Source: Podocnemis expansa (taxonomy: Eukaryota > Chordata > Testudines > Podocnemididae). Taken from it: a stretch of DNA of 64,000 nt. The stretch is from assembly GCA_007922195.1 (NCBI GenBank), contig ML681998.1, positions 19,372,847-19,436,846 of the forward strand, read 5' to 3'. Positions 1 through 11,777 of this stretch are shown in pieces; positions within the stretch are counted from its first letter, which is position 1; each line of letters opens with the position of its first letter. The notes under the pieces were generated by a model. That model saw nothing but the letters and a program-made list of their open reading frames with translations, had not been told where the DNA came from and searched no databases. Position numbers and translations under genes: made by a program.

Positions 1-374
1 CTGCAGAAGAGAAGATTGAGGGGGGATTTGATAGCAACCTTCAACTATTTGAATGGATGATCCAAGGAAGATGGAGTTTGACTGTTCTCGGTAATAACAG
101 AGGACAGAACGAGGAGCAACGGTCTCAAGTTGCGGTTAGGGAGGTCGAGGCTGGATACTAGAAAAAAACTTTTTTACTAGGCGAGTGGTGAAGCCTTGGA
201 ATGAGCTGCTGAGGGAGGTGGTTAAATCTCCATCTTTGGAGGTGTTTAAGCCCCGGCTGGACAAAACCATGACTGGGATGTGTTAGTGGGAGTGGTCCTG
301 CCTCTGGCAGGGGGTTGGACTAGATGACCCATGAGGTCCCTTCCACCCCTAGGATTCTATGATTCTATGATTCT
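1..374 (+). mobile_element. CR1 LINE, 3'-terminal fragment
   Basis: The sequence matches, on the opposite strand, the 3' end of the longer CR1 at 21632-24103: the same blocks (a 'ctgcagaagagaagattgag'-like start, the 'ggttggactagatgac' block) occur in the same order. It ends in the tandem 'attctatgattctatgattct' tail typical of chicken/turtle/crocodilian CR1. It covers the last part of ORF2 plus the short 3' UTR. The reading frame is broken. The window edge cuts the left side, so the true 5' truncation point is not visible. It lies in a DCAF13 intron. Confidence 0.9.
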
Positions 375-475
375 TTAGGATAGAATCACATTTTAAGCAC
401 CTGACACTTAGCTCAACAAGATGCAATCCTGGGTATAAGTAGCCTCTCAGAAAGAGAATGTTTCGTATTTTAGAA

Positions 476-652
476 CAGTGGTTCTCAGCCACTGTGTCAG
501 GACACATTACTATGTCACCAGACAGCAGTAAGTGCGTCATGGAGGGATGGGAAATGGCTGGATTTGGCCTGGGGAGAGTGAGTTGGTATGTCCTGTAGAA
601 TTGTGATATGCCACCAAGTGTGTTGCAACCTGCAAAAGGTTGGGAACCACTG
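476..652. mobile_element. hAT-type MITE (CAGTGGTTCTCAGCC ends)
   Basis: The terminal inverted repeats are 'cagtggttctcagcca' at the left and '...gttgggaaccactg' at the right. They are flanked by an 8 bp target duplication, 'ttttagaa' (468-475) and 'gtttagaa' (653-660), with one mismatch. Eight bases with a central TA is the hAT pattern, Buster-like. There is no transposase ORF, so it is non-autonomous. It lies in a DCAF13 intron. Confidence 0.85.
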
Positions 653-2000
653 GTTTAGAATCTGGACTTTCTCTCATTTATTGAAATGGCTGCACATGGA
701 AAATATGGATCTCTTGAAGCAGAGAAGCATGAATTATAAATCCATAGCAGTAAATTAACAATGTGGTTATAAATTTATTTTTGTGTGTTTAGTGTAAGCC
801 TTGCGATGTTCAGTGACTGTTAATTAGTTAAAAAGACCTTAAAATTTACATCCACATCTTATAAGATTAGAGAGAGTTAAGTAGAATAAAGATGAAATAC
901 AAAACTTTGGCAAGGATTAGGATTGACCCAATAAGTGGTGGAGTTTGAATTGCTCACTTGATTTCTGTATGGTTAGCCATCTAATATGTGGCAGGAAGAA
1001 TTACTAGGTGCAGATAACTCTCTCAATATAGGGCTTGGAAGCTCCTCCAAGTATCACTAGAGGCCAAAACTACACTGTCAAGATGGTATGTTTTCTCATC
1101 TCCCAACAATTCCCCAGCTGTCATTGTCATTGCAGGACTTCACTTCAAGCTGGGAGAACAGAACATATGGCTTAGCTTCCTTATACCTTTCATCTAATCA
1201 TCTGTCAGTGAAGTCTGTGGGTGGTCTTATTAAGGTAGTTGTCAGCTCCATCCCCACTACTTCAGGACCAGCTTGGTTTCTGCTCTGGCCATCTGGTTTC
1301 CACAGGCTTAGGATGCAAAATTTCTCAATGGTGAAACAATTTCCTGCCAGTGGTATAGGTTCCATTTTTACTTAGTATAGCTACAGTATTATTATAACTG
1401 CACTCATCCAAAACTTCTTGGCACCTCTCAAAGCAGAAAAGTCGTCATTATTGGCTAGAGGAATTAATTTCTGATGTAACACAGTAGTAAGAAGGTAGCA
1501 ATGGCTGGGGTGGTGAATAGTTGCAGAAAAGGTGGGTGCAGTATTAATGTTATGTCACCATTTAGCAAAATCTAACCCATTGCATCTTCCATCACAAGTG
1601 TCTTTTATTGAAGTAAATACATTGAATAGATAAATAGTCTTAATTTGCAGGGTTTCTGGGATATTATGGAAGAAGTGGGCCTTCAGTGCAATTTTAAAAG
1701 TAGCCTGATGAACCAGCTCATGTATGGTATTCTCTGGGTAGAAGACAGCATGGGATAACATGATACCTCTCTATGGAGAAGAATTTGGAACAGCAAGTCC
1801 TGACTTCTAATTCTGGCACTGCCATTAAAATGCTTTGTAGGGTTGCGTATGTGTCTTTGCTCTTCTGCCTTAGTTTCAGCCTGTGTAGAATAGAGTTGTT
1901 TCCCTGCTTCCTGGAAGTGTTAGGAGGCTTGGCGTGTGTGTAGAGAATGGCCCCATTTTTTATTACTTATAACAATGCAGCAACATGTAACTTTCCTCAG

Positions 2001-2083
2001 GTTATCTTGGACATGAGGACAAATACGCTTTGTTGGAACCCCATGGAAGCTTTTATTTTCACTTCAGCAAATGAAGACCACAA
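2001..2083 (+). CDS. DCAF13: DCAF13 internal exon (WD-repeat region), first exon in the window
   Basis: The exon is bounded by a pyrimidine-rich acceptor ending 'ctttcctcag' and the donor 'gtaagc'. It reads in phase 0 and encodes 27 codons plus two bases, including 'DMRTNTLCWNPMEAF', the characteristic DCAF13/Sof1 WD segment. The two leftover bases (AA) join the first C of the next exon to make Asn, giving the DCAF13 junction 'NLYTFDMR'. DCAF13 (yeast Sof1) is a nucleolar WD40 protein of the small-subunit processome needed for 18S rRNA maturation, and is also described as a CUL4-DDB1 substrate receptor. Earlier exons lie upstream of the window; I see no other DCAF13 coding sequence in 1-2000. 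The exon is too short to appear as a long ORF and was found from splice borders and protein recognition. Confidence 0.93.
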
Positions 2084-2929
2084 GTAAGCATGATCCTGCT
2101 TTCTGATGACCCTGTTAATTTACTTATCAATTCCTCATTAGTCTACAGTATTTTTATAAAACCATATCTCAGTTTACATTTGAGTCACCTAAGTAAATGA
2201 TTAATTGGAGAATCACAGATTTGTTGGGTTTAAAACTTATATTAAGTAGTATACCACTCATCATGCATGAATCAATAGTTGGAATTAATGTTTTGTCTTT
2301 GCTAGAAATTAGCCACAGTTTTCTTCTCTAAGGGCCTAATGCACCAGGCCTTATTTGACCTTAAAATCAGTGAGAGTTTTGAAAGACTGCATATTTGTTC
2401 CCTACCTTTGCAAGACCAAAAGATAGTGCTACTAGGGAGGGCTGGAGTATTGTGTACCCAGTAGCTACTGTTGTACTCCCAACTTGCTTTCTCAAACTAA
2501 ATCTGCTCTTCATATATTTACAAGGTCTGTCTGTCCTTCATAAGCCTATGTAACATATCTGCACTGAAAGTTGTGCATCGTCATCAAAATCAGAATAACT
2601 ATTTCTGTAGAAGGAAGAAGCAGGGATATAAAATGACAGCACTTGGGTCACTATTTTAGCTCACAACAAGAAAAGGTGAATAGATTTAAGTGTAACCTGC
2701 AGTGGCACTTGGAAACTAAACACCATTGATCCAGCCGCCAACGATGAAAATGCTGATTTCTTGCCAGCTATCATGAGTCCTGGCATAGTGTGTATCAGCT
2801 ATTTTGGCAAAAGCGTTTCTAAAAAAATTTTTAAAAAGGAGGCTTTTGGTTTGTTTCACAAAAGGTTTTAGTGCTTATCTTGTAGTTCTTCCTGTCTCCT
2901 AAACACTTCTTTATTTTTGGAAATCATTG

Positions 2930-3391
2930 GACAAGATGTTGGCAACTTTTCCTGGCCCCCATGTCAGCCTCACCTATTGCATCCTCAGCAGGTGCCAGGG
3001 GCGGGGCCAGGCCTCCAGTTCCCAGCTGGGACTGGGGCTGGGCTGCCTCCTGCCAGCAGGTGGCTTCTGGTTCCTGGGGTCGAGGCTGGGGCTGGCAGCT
3101 CTGGGTGGGCTGACACCCCCCTCCCCCAGCAGCCCTGCCTAGCAGCATGCGGGGCCAGCATGGTCCAGGAGTCCTGCATGCTGCAGCTTCTTTGTCCCTG
3201 CTGGCTGTGTTCCCCAGTGGGAAGGCATGGCCAGCAGGGGCCTGGAGCCATGGCGCACGGCAATTATAGCCCAAGGCCGTGCACTGCTGGAGGGGTGGAG
3301 CCAACGTGGGTGCCTGAGCAGCGCCATGTGCTGCTCAGACTCGGCCTGCATGCCATCTTTAGCATGTGTGCCAAGGTTTGCTGACCTCTGC
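2930..3391. mobile_element. GC-rich hAT-like MITE
   Basis: A sharply GC-rich block sits in AT-rich intron. The left end carries a diverged 'gttggcaacttttcctggcc' and the right end 'aaggtttgctgacctctgc', which are roughly inverted to each other as in 'cagaggttggcaacc' hAT repeats. The core is degenerate and rich in Sp1-like and CTG/CAG words. The long ORFs seen here on both strands are products of the GC content, not genes. No clear target duplication was found. Confidence 0.5.
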
Positions 3392-3543
3392 ATTTGACTG
3401 CATTTGAATGGTTAACCTAATGGTCAAAAAAAGTTTTCATTCTGTAATGGCATTCAAGCCCAAAAGCACTTAAGATTCACTTCATACCTTCCTGTCCAAG
3501 GAACCAATAATCCAAAACCAGAAGTCACTGTGTTCTTCTAGAA

Positions 3544-3960
3544 CAGTGACTCTCAATCTTTCCAGACTACTGTTCCCCTTCCAGGAGTCAGATTTGTCTT
3601 GTGTACCCGCAAGATTCAGATTACTTAAAAACTACTTGCTTACAAAATCACACACACAAAATACAAAAGTGTCAAGCACACTATTACTGAATAAAGCTTA
3701 CTTTCTCATTTTTACCATATAATTATGAAATAAATCAATTGGAATATAAATATTGTAGTGATACTTTAGTGCATGGTGTGTATATATAGAGCAGTTAAAA
3801 CCAGCCATTGTCTGTCTGAAATTTTAGCGTACTGACTTTACTAGTGCTTTTTGTGTAGCTGCTTGTAAAACTAGGAAGATATCTAAATGAGTTGATGTAC
3901 CCACTGGAAGACCTCTTCTGTATGCTCACAGGTTCATGTATCTCTTGTTTAGAATCACTG
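3544..3960. mobile_element. hAT-type MITE
   Basis: The left end is 'cagtgactctcaatcttt' and the right end, reverse complemented, is 'cagtgattctaaac'. The flanking 8 bp duplication is 'ttctagaa' (3536-3543) and 'ttttagaa' (3961-3968), one mismatch, with TA at its centre. The interior is AT-rich and non-coding, including a short 'tgtgtatatata' tract. It lies in the DCAF13 intron. Confidence 0.8.
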
Positions 3961-3968
3961 TTTTAGAA

Positions 3969-4889
3969 GTCATTAATATTGTGATTCTTCTTGAGGATAC
4001 TTTTCCAAAGAACTGGTTAACTGGCTAGGTCCTTGAAAAGGGGCATGAATTGGATGCACTGGTCTTTACTCAGGTCTCCTAAGCTGTTTAGTGCAACTTA
4101 GCACATGTAGCATCGCTAAAGTGACTGAAAGTTTACAAAATTGGCAACTATTATTAATTCCTCTAATTTATGTTTAAAAACCACAAGGGTAACAATACTT
4201 GTTTACTGTTGTACATCTTCAACACATTGTACAAACATTAGTTAATGAAGTTCTAGAGAAGCATGTATGAGTGGAAGAATTCAGAAGGAAAAAATTCAGA
4301 ACGAAAAACCTGTGCATCAGATTAATTCCAGTTATCTATTCATCTGATGGGGAGGGTGAATCTCATAATTAAATGTTAGTCACAATGTATGTTAGTGTCT
4401 ATAAAGCATTTTTTATGCTGGCTGTATGCAAATTAATAATCCGAGTTGTTACAGACTGATATGAATGTCAGGTTTTCCCTCAGTAGTGAAGAGTTCTGTC
4501 TTGTAGTTAAAAGAGCATTCTTAGGGCTTGGCAACATTTGAAAGTTAAATTTAGATTAAGGTAGGATGTGAATTTAAAGTACAGGAGTTATTCCAGAATA
4601 ACTCCATGTGTAGCCAAGTCCTTTCTAATTTGTCAAGACACACTTAAGCAGAGCTTAAATTGGCTTTCTCATAACAAACCTTAGTCTTTAAAAGTGCTAG
4701 AGGATTTCTCCTTTATCATTACAAAACAGTGATTCTCACCACTTTGATATGTTGTTCCACCCCATTTGAATCTTACAACTTGTTTGATTTGCTGAAGTAA
4801 TCTGATCTGATGCAGTGAAATGTAATCACAGGATTTATCTTCCCTCCTATACTATAAGTGTTTTCCGTGTTCTAGCATCTGACAAAAGG
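3969..4889. other. Intron sequence, nothing recognised
   Basis: AT-rich DCAF13 intron between two repeats. I see no open frame with protein-like content, no RNA gene and no repeat that I recognise. Confidence 0.6.
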
Positions 4890-4965
4890 GGACTTAACCC
4901 ATGAGAGTTCATGCGGAAGATAAATTTGTTAGTCTTTCAAAGTGCTGCAGGACTCCTTGTTTAGT
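4890..4965. mobile_element. Old fragment of the palindromic 'gtcctgtggcac' repeat family
   Basis: It contains 'gttcatgcggaagataaatt' followed by 'gttagtctttcaaagtgctgcagg' and 'actccttgttt', the same module order as the right half of the copy at 59657-60030. It is diverged, and no target duplication is clear, so it is probably older than the copies near RIMS2. Confidence 0.6.
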
Positions 4966-5639
4966 TTCCTGCAATATGTTACATCTTGGATCTTGAGGCT
5001 AACTGAACCGTTGCATACATAATATAAGGCAATTAAGACATGATAGGGGATTAGCATCTATGAGCTAATCTGGTTACATTGTTAAACTCCTAAAGAGATA
5101 CAAGTAAACACAGACAAATACACTTAGCATCTACACTTGATTTCTATTAAGGCAAATGAGGGGGTTAATGACTGCCAGTGTAGTACATCTCTTTGAAATT
5201 CACATACAAGTAAATTGTCTTGATGACAATTATAATGTTTTCTGTTGAATTGCTAGGGGTCATTCACAGGTTGGCTGGTCTACAATGTCATCCTGCAGAT
5301 TTATACGTTTGCAATGATGTGCTTAAGTATAGAGAAGAGGCCAGTACATGCTGAAGATACCCAGTGCTTTTCTCTTCTTTTCTCTGAAAGACAATTTAAT
5401 TCTTCAAAAACACTCCTTGTTTTCACAAATAATGAACATTTGTTTGATAAATTGTTCTCCCATAAACAAGTTTATTCATTAAGAAAAGATAATCTCAATC
5501 CAATTTTGTTTTTAACGAACAGTCCCCAAGCCAGGAATTTTATTTACAAACAAGCAGACAAACTACTTTCTCCCTCCCTTTAAAGAAAAAAAATTAAAAA
5601 TTTAAGATACTTTACACATATATATGCCTTGAATCCCAC

Positions 5640-6180
5640 TTAATACCACATGGCTTCCTTCATCTTTTTGTAAAGCTTAGAGTGGCTGCACAGAATTTTT
5701 TTCCCATCATCTGCTTTGAGAGCATGAGGACCAGCACCAGGATCCAGAACAGAAGCTATAAAGCCAGTAATTGCTCCATGTGCTGAGGGCTCAGGTTCAC
5801 CTTTAGTATTTACAGCAGCTCTAATTGTCCTGCATTCTGAAGGAAATTGTTTCTCTTCCCCATTCTCTCATCAGTCAAGGATTTCCCTGTAGTATCCTAG
5901 AGGGAAAATTGTGGAATTGGCTTGGCCTGCTTTCAGCAAAGATGCAACTGTACCCAGTGGGAGAGTTTCTTCCATCAATGTAGTTAAATCCACCTCTCCT
6001 GAGGGAATTCTTTGCCACTGTGTATGCCAAGAATTCATGTGTCCTGCAGATTTCTTTCCTTCTTCACAGAGGAGTGATTCTTTCTGATGGAGAAATAAAA
6101 GGAAGTTGCAAGAGTGGTCACATGCCCCTCCCCAGCAGTGAGGGCATCTCTTTTTAGGTGATCTAAACAGCCTATAGAGA
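5640..6180 (-). pseudogene. Possible decayed coding relic, minus strand, not identified
   Basis: Reading the minus strand, one frame runs from about 5985 down to a stop near 5647, broken by only a pair of adjacent stops near 5875. The text looks protein-like rather than random: 'TLMEETLPLGTVASLLKAGQ' before the stops and 'ALKADDGKKILCSHSKLYKK' near the end. A second frame upstream ('LAYTVAKNSLRRGG') may continue it after a frameshift. No introns are visible, so a processed pseudogene or a transposon ORF remnant is possible. I do not recognise the protein family and give no function. The chance of a coincidental open stretch is real. Confidence 0.3.
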
Positions 6181-6444
6181 GAGAAATTGTGAGGGTGGAG
6201 GGCGAGCTGGGTATGCCCTGGTCAGTGGTTCCTATCCTGTACCACGCTCAACTGCTAGTTCTGGCTGGGTTGGGGATAAGGACAAAGACAAGGATGAATG
6301 AGGCTTTCTCTTCTCTTCTCCTGAACAGAGCAGCTGGGGTGAGGTCAGATCATCCTGTCTGTTCCTCCCCTGAAATCTCACTTACTGAAGGAAGCTCTGC
6401 CCTTTCCTTCTCTTTGCTTCCTGCCCCCATTGCTCTCATTTGCA

Positions 6445-6930
6445 GGAGAAGGGGGGGAGGCTGTTTTCCCTTTTGTCCAACCCCCATGCATCCAGATCCC
6501 TGTATAACCCCCTGCTGATCCTTAACCCTTTCCCTGCCAAGCCTTGCTCCCACACATTCAGACTCCTCACCCAGAGCACCTTGCAGAGCTTGCTGCACTG
6601 GAATCCCCACCTTCTCTGTACCTGGACCACCCCAATGAGTCCCCTACTCCCCAAGCCCCACTCCCACAAAACCTGGAGCCTCCTGCTGAATTCCCCATAT
6701 CCAGACACCCCCCACTCCCAGAACTAACCACTTTCACCTGGACCCTTCTGCAGAGTCCTATTGCCCCTGGACTTGGAACCCACTGTGCAAATCCTACCTG
6801 CACATAGGCTTCACATGGAGCTGCTTGCACCCAGATTGCTGCACACAGAATCCTGTCACCCGACGCTTGGATCCACTATGCCTCTCCACACTGAGCCTGC
6901 CTGTCCACATCCACTGTGTCTGTTATGGAA
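6445..6930. repeat. C-rich degenerate tandem repeat
   Basis: The + strand is strongly C-rich with recurring words such as 'cccccatgcatccagatccc', 'cccactcccacaaaacctgg', 'ctggacc' and 'cctgctgaattcccc' at irregular spacing. This resembles a decayed minisatellite with units of a few tens of bases. ORFs on both strands here follow from the composition. Confidence 0.5.
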
Positions 6931-7164
6931 GGGCAGGGGCCTGGAGTGTTTCTGGGGCAGCCCTAGTCCTTTTCCTAGGTCAGGGTTAGGTGCTGCTTCG
7001 TCACCAGCTCTCTACCTCTCTATGCAGCAAGTGGCCTGTGCTCCCCACTGCTGTGCTGGAGCCTCCACATTTATATAAAATTTTCAGAATTTTAAAATAT
7101 TGTGTGCTAAATTTTTATTTTTTGGCATTGGATTCCCTCTGCTGTTGCCTCTCACAGAAGTTAC

Positions 7165-7320
7165 TCATATGTTGATGTGAGAAGCCTTGCTGTTGACAGT
7201 GCTGACTACACCAGAAGTTAGGATGGTGTAACTGCATAGCTCACAGAGTTGGATTTTTCAGACTCCTGAGTAACATAGTTGTTATCAATGTAAGTTTATG
7301 GTGTAGACCTGGCCTTAGGG
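7165..7320. mobile_element. Fragment of a 'gtgtagacctggcctta' MITE
   Basis: The right end, 'tggtgtagacctggcctta', matches the terminal motif of the MITEs at 28128-28395. The left part ('cagtgctgactacacc') is diverged. It has the size and structure of a non-autonomous DNA transposon with no coding content. Confidence 0.5.
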
Positions 7321-7898
7321 CAGTGTGGTGGATAAGAGAGTGTGGAAGCCAAGGTGGAGAACGTGTCAAATGGAGTTTAAGGAAACACTCACATAATAGT
7401 TATGAGTAGTACATTTCCATGTGCGGATGAGTGGAGTGAAGAAGGAAGATATGGTGGTTTATGATGCAGATTGAGCTGGAGACTGGCTGAGGAAGGCTGG
7501 AGTAATGGAGATCCACTTTTCCTATAGGAAAGTAATCCCAACTGTAACAATACAAGTAAACTTAACAGCTAGTATGTGTCTGTTACCTTTCTTCCAAGTC
7601 CTACATTTAGGTACTTTGCTTTCTTTTCATACTTTATTAGCAGTTGTCTGATTTGTGGGGGGGTGGGGGACACCATTTTAGAGCACAGGGCCTTCAAACT
7701 GAGCATTGTGGGTACAGGCAGTCACATATTTCAAAGAAATGTATGGTGATGCAGCATGCATCTGATAATTCCGTTAATCTGGAAATGGGTATTTGAAAAC
7801 TGTTAACCTTTTCACACACAAAGCCATGTGAAGAGTTTATGTGAGATGATATTTTAAAAAATGTTTCCTTCTTTTAAAATAGCAAATTTCTTTTACAG

Positions 7899-8063
7899 CT
7901 TATATACTTTCGATATGCGTTTTCTCGAGTCACCTGTAATGGTTCACATGGATCATGTGTCTGCAGTTCTTGATGTGGATTACTCGCCCACTGGGAAAGA
8001 ATTTGTGTCTGCCAGCTTTGATAAATCTATTCGCATTTTTCCTGTAGACAAAGGTCACAGCAG
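7899..8063 (+). CDS. DCAF13: DCAF13 internal exon (WD repeat)
   Basis: The acceptor is 'aaatttcttttacag' and the donor is 'gtcagt'. The 165 nt exon completes the Asn codon begun in the previous exon and then encodes 'LYTFDMR', 'MVHMDHVSAVLDVDYSPTGK' and 'SASFDKSIRIFPVDK', a canonical WD-repeat blade (structural D, SASFD, then the strand ending in the position of WD). It ends with two bases (AG) of an Arg codon finished by the next exon. The Met at 7861 lies in the intron, so an ORF starting there is not the real start. The DIRS relic begins about 290 bp after this donor. Confidence 0.95.
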
Positions 8064-8631
8064 GTCAGTGATTTTTGCAAATCTATCTCTCAGTCCCTTC
8101 CCTGAGATTCTTAGAGCTCTCATTAATTTATATAACCTATAGATTCCCATTACATGTCTACAGAATCTCATCACATGCATAGTTTTGTAAATAGTAAATC
8201 ACTGTCTACATTTTTATTAGATGTATTAGCATGAAACTCCTGTTTAATGAGCTGTCAAATTTGTGTTCTTGTTTTGGGATGACGTTACAAGTAGAACTGA
8301 GGAATGAAATCTCTCTGGCCTGTTAAATCATTTGATTTTCTTTGCAGGCTTACTCATGATCTTTCCAGTTCAGGTGTGTGCTTACTCTGAGCACTGCCAC
8401 TGACTCTGGTGCCCCATGGAATCATGTGCTTATAGTGCTAGTATGAAGGCCCTGCTGCTCCCTCAGTCCCTTCTTACTGCTTGTGATGGTTGCTGGAACT
8501 ACCTTGTTCTTGTTTCTGCAAGTTCTCTTCACTGTCTTTTCACTGTTTTATTATTTTGAACTTAGTAGTAAAATTTCAGGAGGAGTTAGCAAACCCTACT
8601 ATGTGGGGTTAATCTTGCCTAGCATCAGGGC

Positions 8632-8829
8632 ATGTCTTTGTCTCCAAGATTTAAGCCTTGCGACTCTTGTCACAAGCCTATGCCTGTGAGTGATCCTCTT
8701 TGCAGCTTCCGCAAGTATGTGTGGGAAGCTCACGTGCAGGAGCAGTGCAAGATCCCTCAGTACTTCAGATCTTGCACCAAAAAGGATAGAGATGCAGTTA
8801 AATCTAGCCTCATGGAAGCAGCACTATGA
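8632..8829 (+). pseudogene. DIRS ORF1 (gag-like) remnant with cysteine/histidine motif
   Basis: A 65-codon open stretch begins near the expected place of DIRS ORF1. It has 'RFKPCDSCHKPMPVSDPLC' followed by 'EAHVQEQCKI', a CxxC...HxxxxC pattern like the zinc-knuckle-type segment of DIRS gag proteins, then a basic tract 'KKDRD' and 'LMEAAL'. The protein is truncated at both ends by stops. It is assigned from position inside the element and from the motif. Confidence 0.65.
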
Positions 8830-9059
8830 CCTTGGTCGGAGCCAGATTACTTAGGCTGGCACTGACCACTTCAATTTTGGTAAGGAGTTCCCTGGCTACA
8901 CTTTGGGACACTCTGCTGTTTTTCGGCACTACAGCAGCATGCTCCCTCTCTATCTAAAGAGCTGCTACACTGTCAAACTTTCCCTGTACCAGAGACATGC
9001 TGGTGAGAGAACCTTGGCACTGTTGCCAGTGCCTAGAAAGTAACAAAGACTGACTGACA

Positions 9060-10379
9060 GAGGTTGATCACCAATCCCAAGGTTGGTGGGGCAGGAGGAC
9101 ACTGCCAGGGTGTGACCCACATCAGGCTACTCTGGGCACTGGCAGCCAACACCACATTGTTGACTCTGGTCCTGGAGCAGGAGCCATGGAGTCTGGTGCC
9201 AGTAAATTCACTACTGCAAGGAGAGGTACTGGAGTCCCAGTGTTTTGCTGGCACTGTTGCCTCCTAAGGCATTCACAGCAGCAAGGGATTTACTGTTTAC
9301 TTGTGCTACTGTCCCCAACCATGCCAGAACAGTCAGTGGTGGAATTGGCAGGGAAGGCTTTTGCGTCCTCGAGGTCTCAGATGGGTTCATTGCCCGCCAT
9401 GATGGTGCGGGCCTGGTTCCGTCCCTCCCAGGACTGTTCACAGGCACTGCTCCACCCTGATTTCTGGAGGAATCCTTGGAGATTGACTCAGAGGTAGAGT
9501 CAATAGTGACATTCCATTTGGCACCATCTCACTATAGACCCAAGTCAAGGAGTCCCACCTGCAGCGTGGCCATTGGGACAGTGGCAGTTCACTTACCATA
9601 GCCTCTCTGAAATCCTTGGGTTTTTTCCATCACAGCCAGGGTCACATTCTAGATGTTTGTATATGGTAGTTTTGGAGACCAGATTGCTTCCACCATGCAG
9701 AACAGGATCCAGGCTCCAGGACTGAGCTTGATGCCATGTGTCAAAAGCCAGCGCCACAGGGCCCAAGGCTGGTCATGGCATCATCGTAATCCACCCCAGA
9801 TAGTTGTGGGAACTGATATTGCATCCTTACAGGATGATTAAAAGGTACATCAAGAGCTCCTACACAGGGTAGCTCAGAACTTGGATATCCAGGTGGAAGA
9901 AATCGGAAAGTCTTCTCATTCCTTTGGGGACATATTGGCAGCAACAGGCTTTGTGAAAGTGGCATTGCCCCTGAATGATGCCTTAATGGACCCCAGCAGG
10001 ATGTTATGGTGGACCCTGGCATCACTTCAGCTGACAGCCAAGGGTTTTGAGCTCCTTTTCAGTCCTCACCCACCACCACCATGCTGTTTACTGGTGTCTG
10101 CAGCCAATGAGCTGGAAAGCCAACAAGGCCAATGCCCAATGCCAGGGATGCCAAAAGTTAGACCTTTTGGGTTTTTGTGGACCAGTTATCCTGTTTCTCT
10201 AGGACCTGGTCTGTATTACCTCAGACTCTGCTGTGTTCTGCACACAATAGCGTTGGGCTACACCCTTCAGTTTTGTTTTTCCCTTCCTTTCCACCTCCAC
10301 TCTGCATGCTTTTTCAGAGATCCTTCTCATGAGCAGCATCTGTGCCTAAGACTGGGAGCAGTGGAGGAAGTTCCAGTGG
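9060..10379 (+). other. DIRS interior, frames not resolved
   Basis: This lies between the gag-like and RT remnants of the DIRS element. Short open stretches occur in all frames, and the longest begins at 9881 and runs into the RT motif. The base composition is more GC-rich than the flanking intron, which fits former coding sequence, but I cannot trace one continuous protein through the stops and frameshifts. Confidence 0.45.
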
Positions 10380-10670
10380 AGCTAAGAGACCAGATGTTCT
10401 TCTCTCGCTGTTTCCTAATCCCAAAAGCCGGTGGTGGCCTCAGACCAATTCTGGATTTGCAAAAGCTCAAAATATTCATGAAAGAGGAGAAGTTTTGAAT
10501 GATCTCCTTGCCTCCATCATCCACTCCCTGAATTCATGGGATTGGTGTGTCACCCTTGATCTGAAAGACACTTATTGCCATATTGCAATCTTTTGAGGTC
10601 ACAGAAGGTTCCTAAGATTCTTCGTGAGCCATGTGCGTGACAAATCTATGATGCTTACATTTGGCCTGCT
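10380..10670 (+). pseudogene. DIRS reverse transcriptase remnant
   Basis: In one frame (about 10397-10459) it reads 'FFSRCFLIPKAGGGLRPILD', the fingers segment of DIRS RTs (consensus type F.VPKKDGG.RPILDLR). In a second frame (about 10507-10590) it reads 'SWDWCVTLDLKDTYCHIAI', the palm motif around the first catalytic aspartate (D-L-K-D-x-Y). A frameshift therefore separates the two motifs. The YxDD box region further on is not recognisable as intact. This is a non-functional relic. Confidence 0.8.
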
Positions 10671-11360
10671 GGCAGCCCCTCTTGTATGTCAACCCTTGAC
10701 CATCAAAACCATGGTGAACCAGTGCTGTTAATATGTTGGTGGAAACTTTAGTTCAGTTACCCAGTTTTCCAAGAGCACAGTTCCCTGTGTCATCTGCTCC
10801 TCAAGTCCCTTCATATCATGGTCTGAAAGCTAGATGGCTGAACTGCCTCTTTGGTGTTTGGGATTAGTTTGTGAAGCTTTTCAGAAAGCAGAAAGCTGTC
10901 CACTAAAGCTACATAGAAAAGGTTCTCAGTCTGGTCAGTGTAGAAAGCTCTCCCTCACGCATGTGGTCATCAGTGCTCTTTGTTCTGGAATGTTTGCTAT
11001 ATCTGATGCAGCAGGGGCTGTCTGTCATTGGTTAGGGTCCACCTGGCTGTAATCATTTTCAAGAGATTTGTTAGACTGTACCCCCGGCTTAAGTGTCCCC
11101 ACCCAAGTCAGTTGTACTATGTTCTCTGTCCTGCTTGTCCTGGAAGGTAGCCTTCCTCTTGGTGACTACTACAGTGAGAAGTGATTAGGACTATTACTTC
11201 AGAATCTTCACATTCAGTAGTCTTCAAAGACACTGTCCTGCTGCATCCTCCCTCAGCCTTCCTAGCAAAGGTGGTTTCACAATCCCATAGTAAACAGGAT
11301 ATCTGCCTTTCAATCTTCTGTCCAAAACCACGTGCCAACAAATAGGAGAAGAGACTTCAT

Positions 11361-11720
11361 TTGCTAGACATCAGATGTGCTCTTGCCTTGTACATACAAA
11401 GGACTGAATCATTTCAGAAAATTTCTCAACTTTTTGTGGCTGTTGCAAACAGAAAGAAAGGTCTTCCTATTTCATGCCAGAGATTTTCATCTTGGATCAC
11501 TTCCTATAGCCACACATACTACAGCCTGGCAAAGATCCTGCTTCTGCCCTGATGGCCCATTCCACAAGGTTGAAGCATCTTCGGCTGCCTTCATGGCACA
11601 GGTTCCTATCTAGGACATCTGTAGAGTGACAGCTTGGTCATCAGTCCACAGTTTTGTGGCTCACTGTGCCATCACTCAGCAGGATAGAGACGACAGAGTG
11701 CACTACAATCTGTGTGTCAA
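11361..11720 (+). pseudogene. DIRS tyrosine recombinase remnant
   Basis: The first open stretch (11361-11552) reads 'LDIRCALALYIQRT' and 'RKKGLPISCQRFSSWI', matching the middle of DIRS recombinases. In another frame His-Ser-Thr-Arg is encoded at 11558-11569, the HxxR of the recombinase active site, followed by an 'AHSTR...' context and, after another shift, 'VTAWSSVHSF'. Stops and at least two frameshifts separate these parts. The presence of this domain distinguishes the element from LTR and LINE elements. Confidence 0.8.
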
Positions 11721-11777
11721 TGAACTCTGAACCTCCCCCCTGCACTGGAATGGATGTGAGAAAGCATGTGAAGAAAA

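Noticed and set aside
2917..3393. Overlapping ORFs of 71-155 codons on both strands
   Set aside because: They sit inside a GC-rich MITE core, with no known domain and the same effect in all frames.
7861..8142. Start codon at 7861 for a WD protein
   Set aside because: The Met is in the intron before the acceptor at 7898; the sequence from 7899 joins the previous exon in phase.
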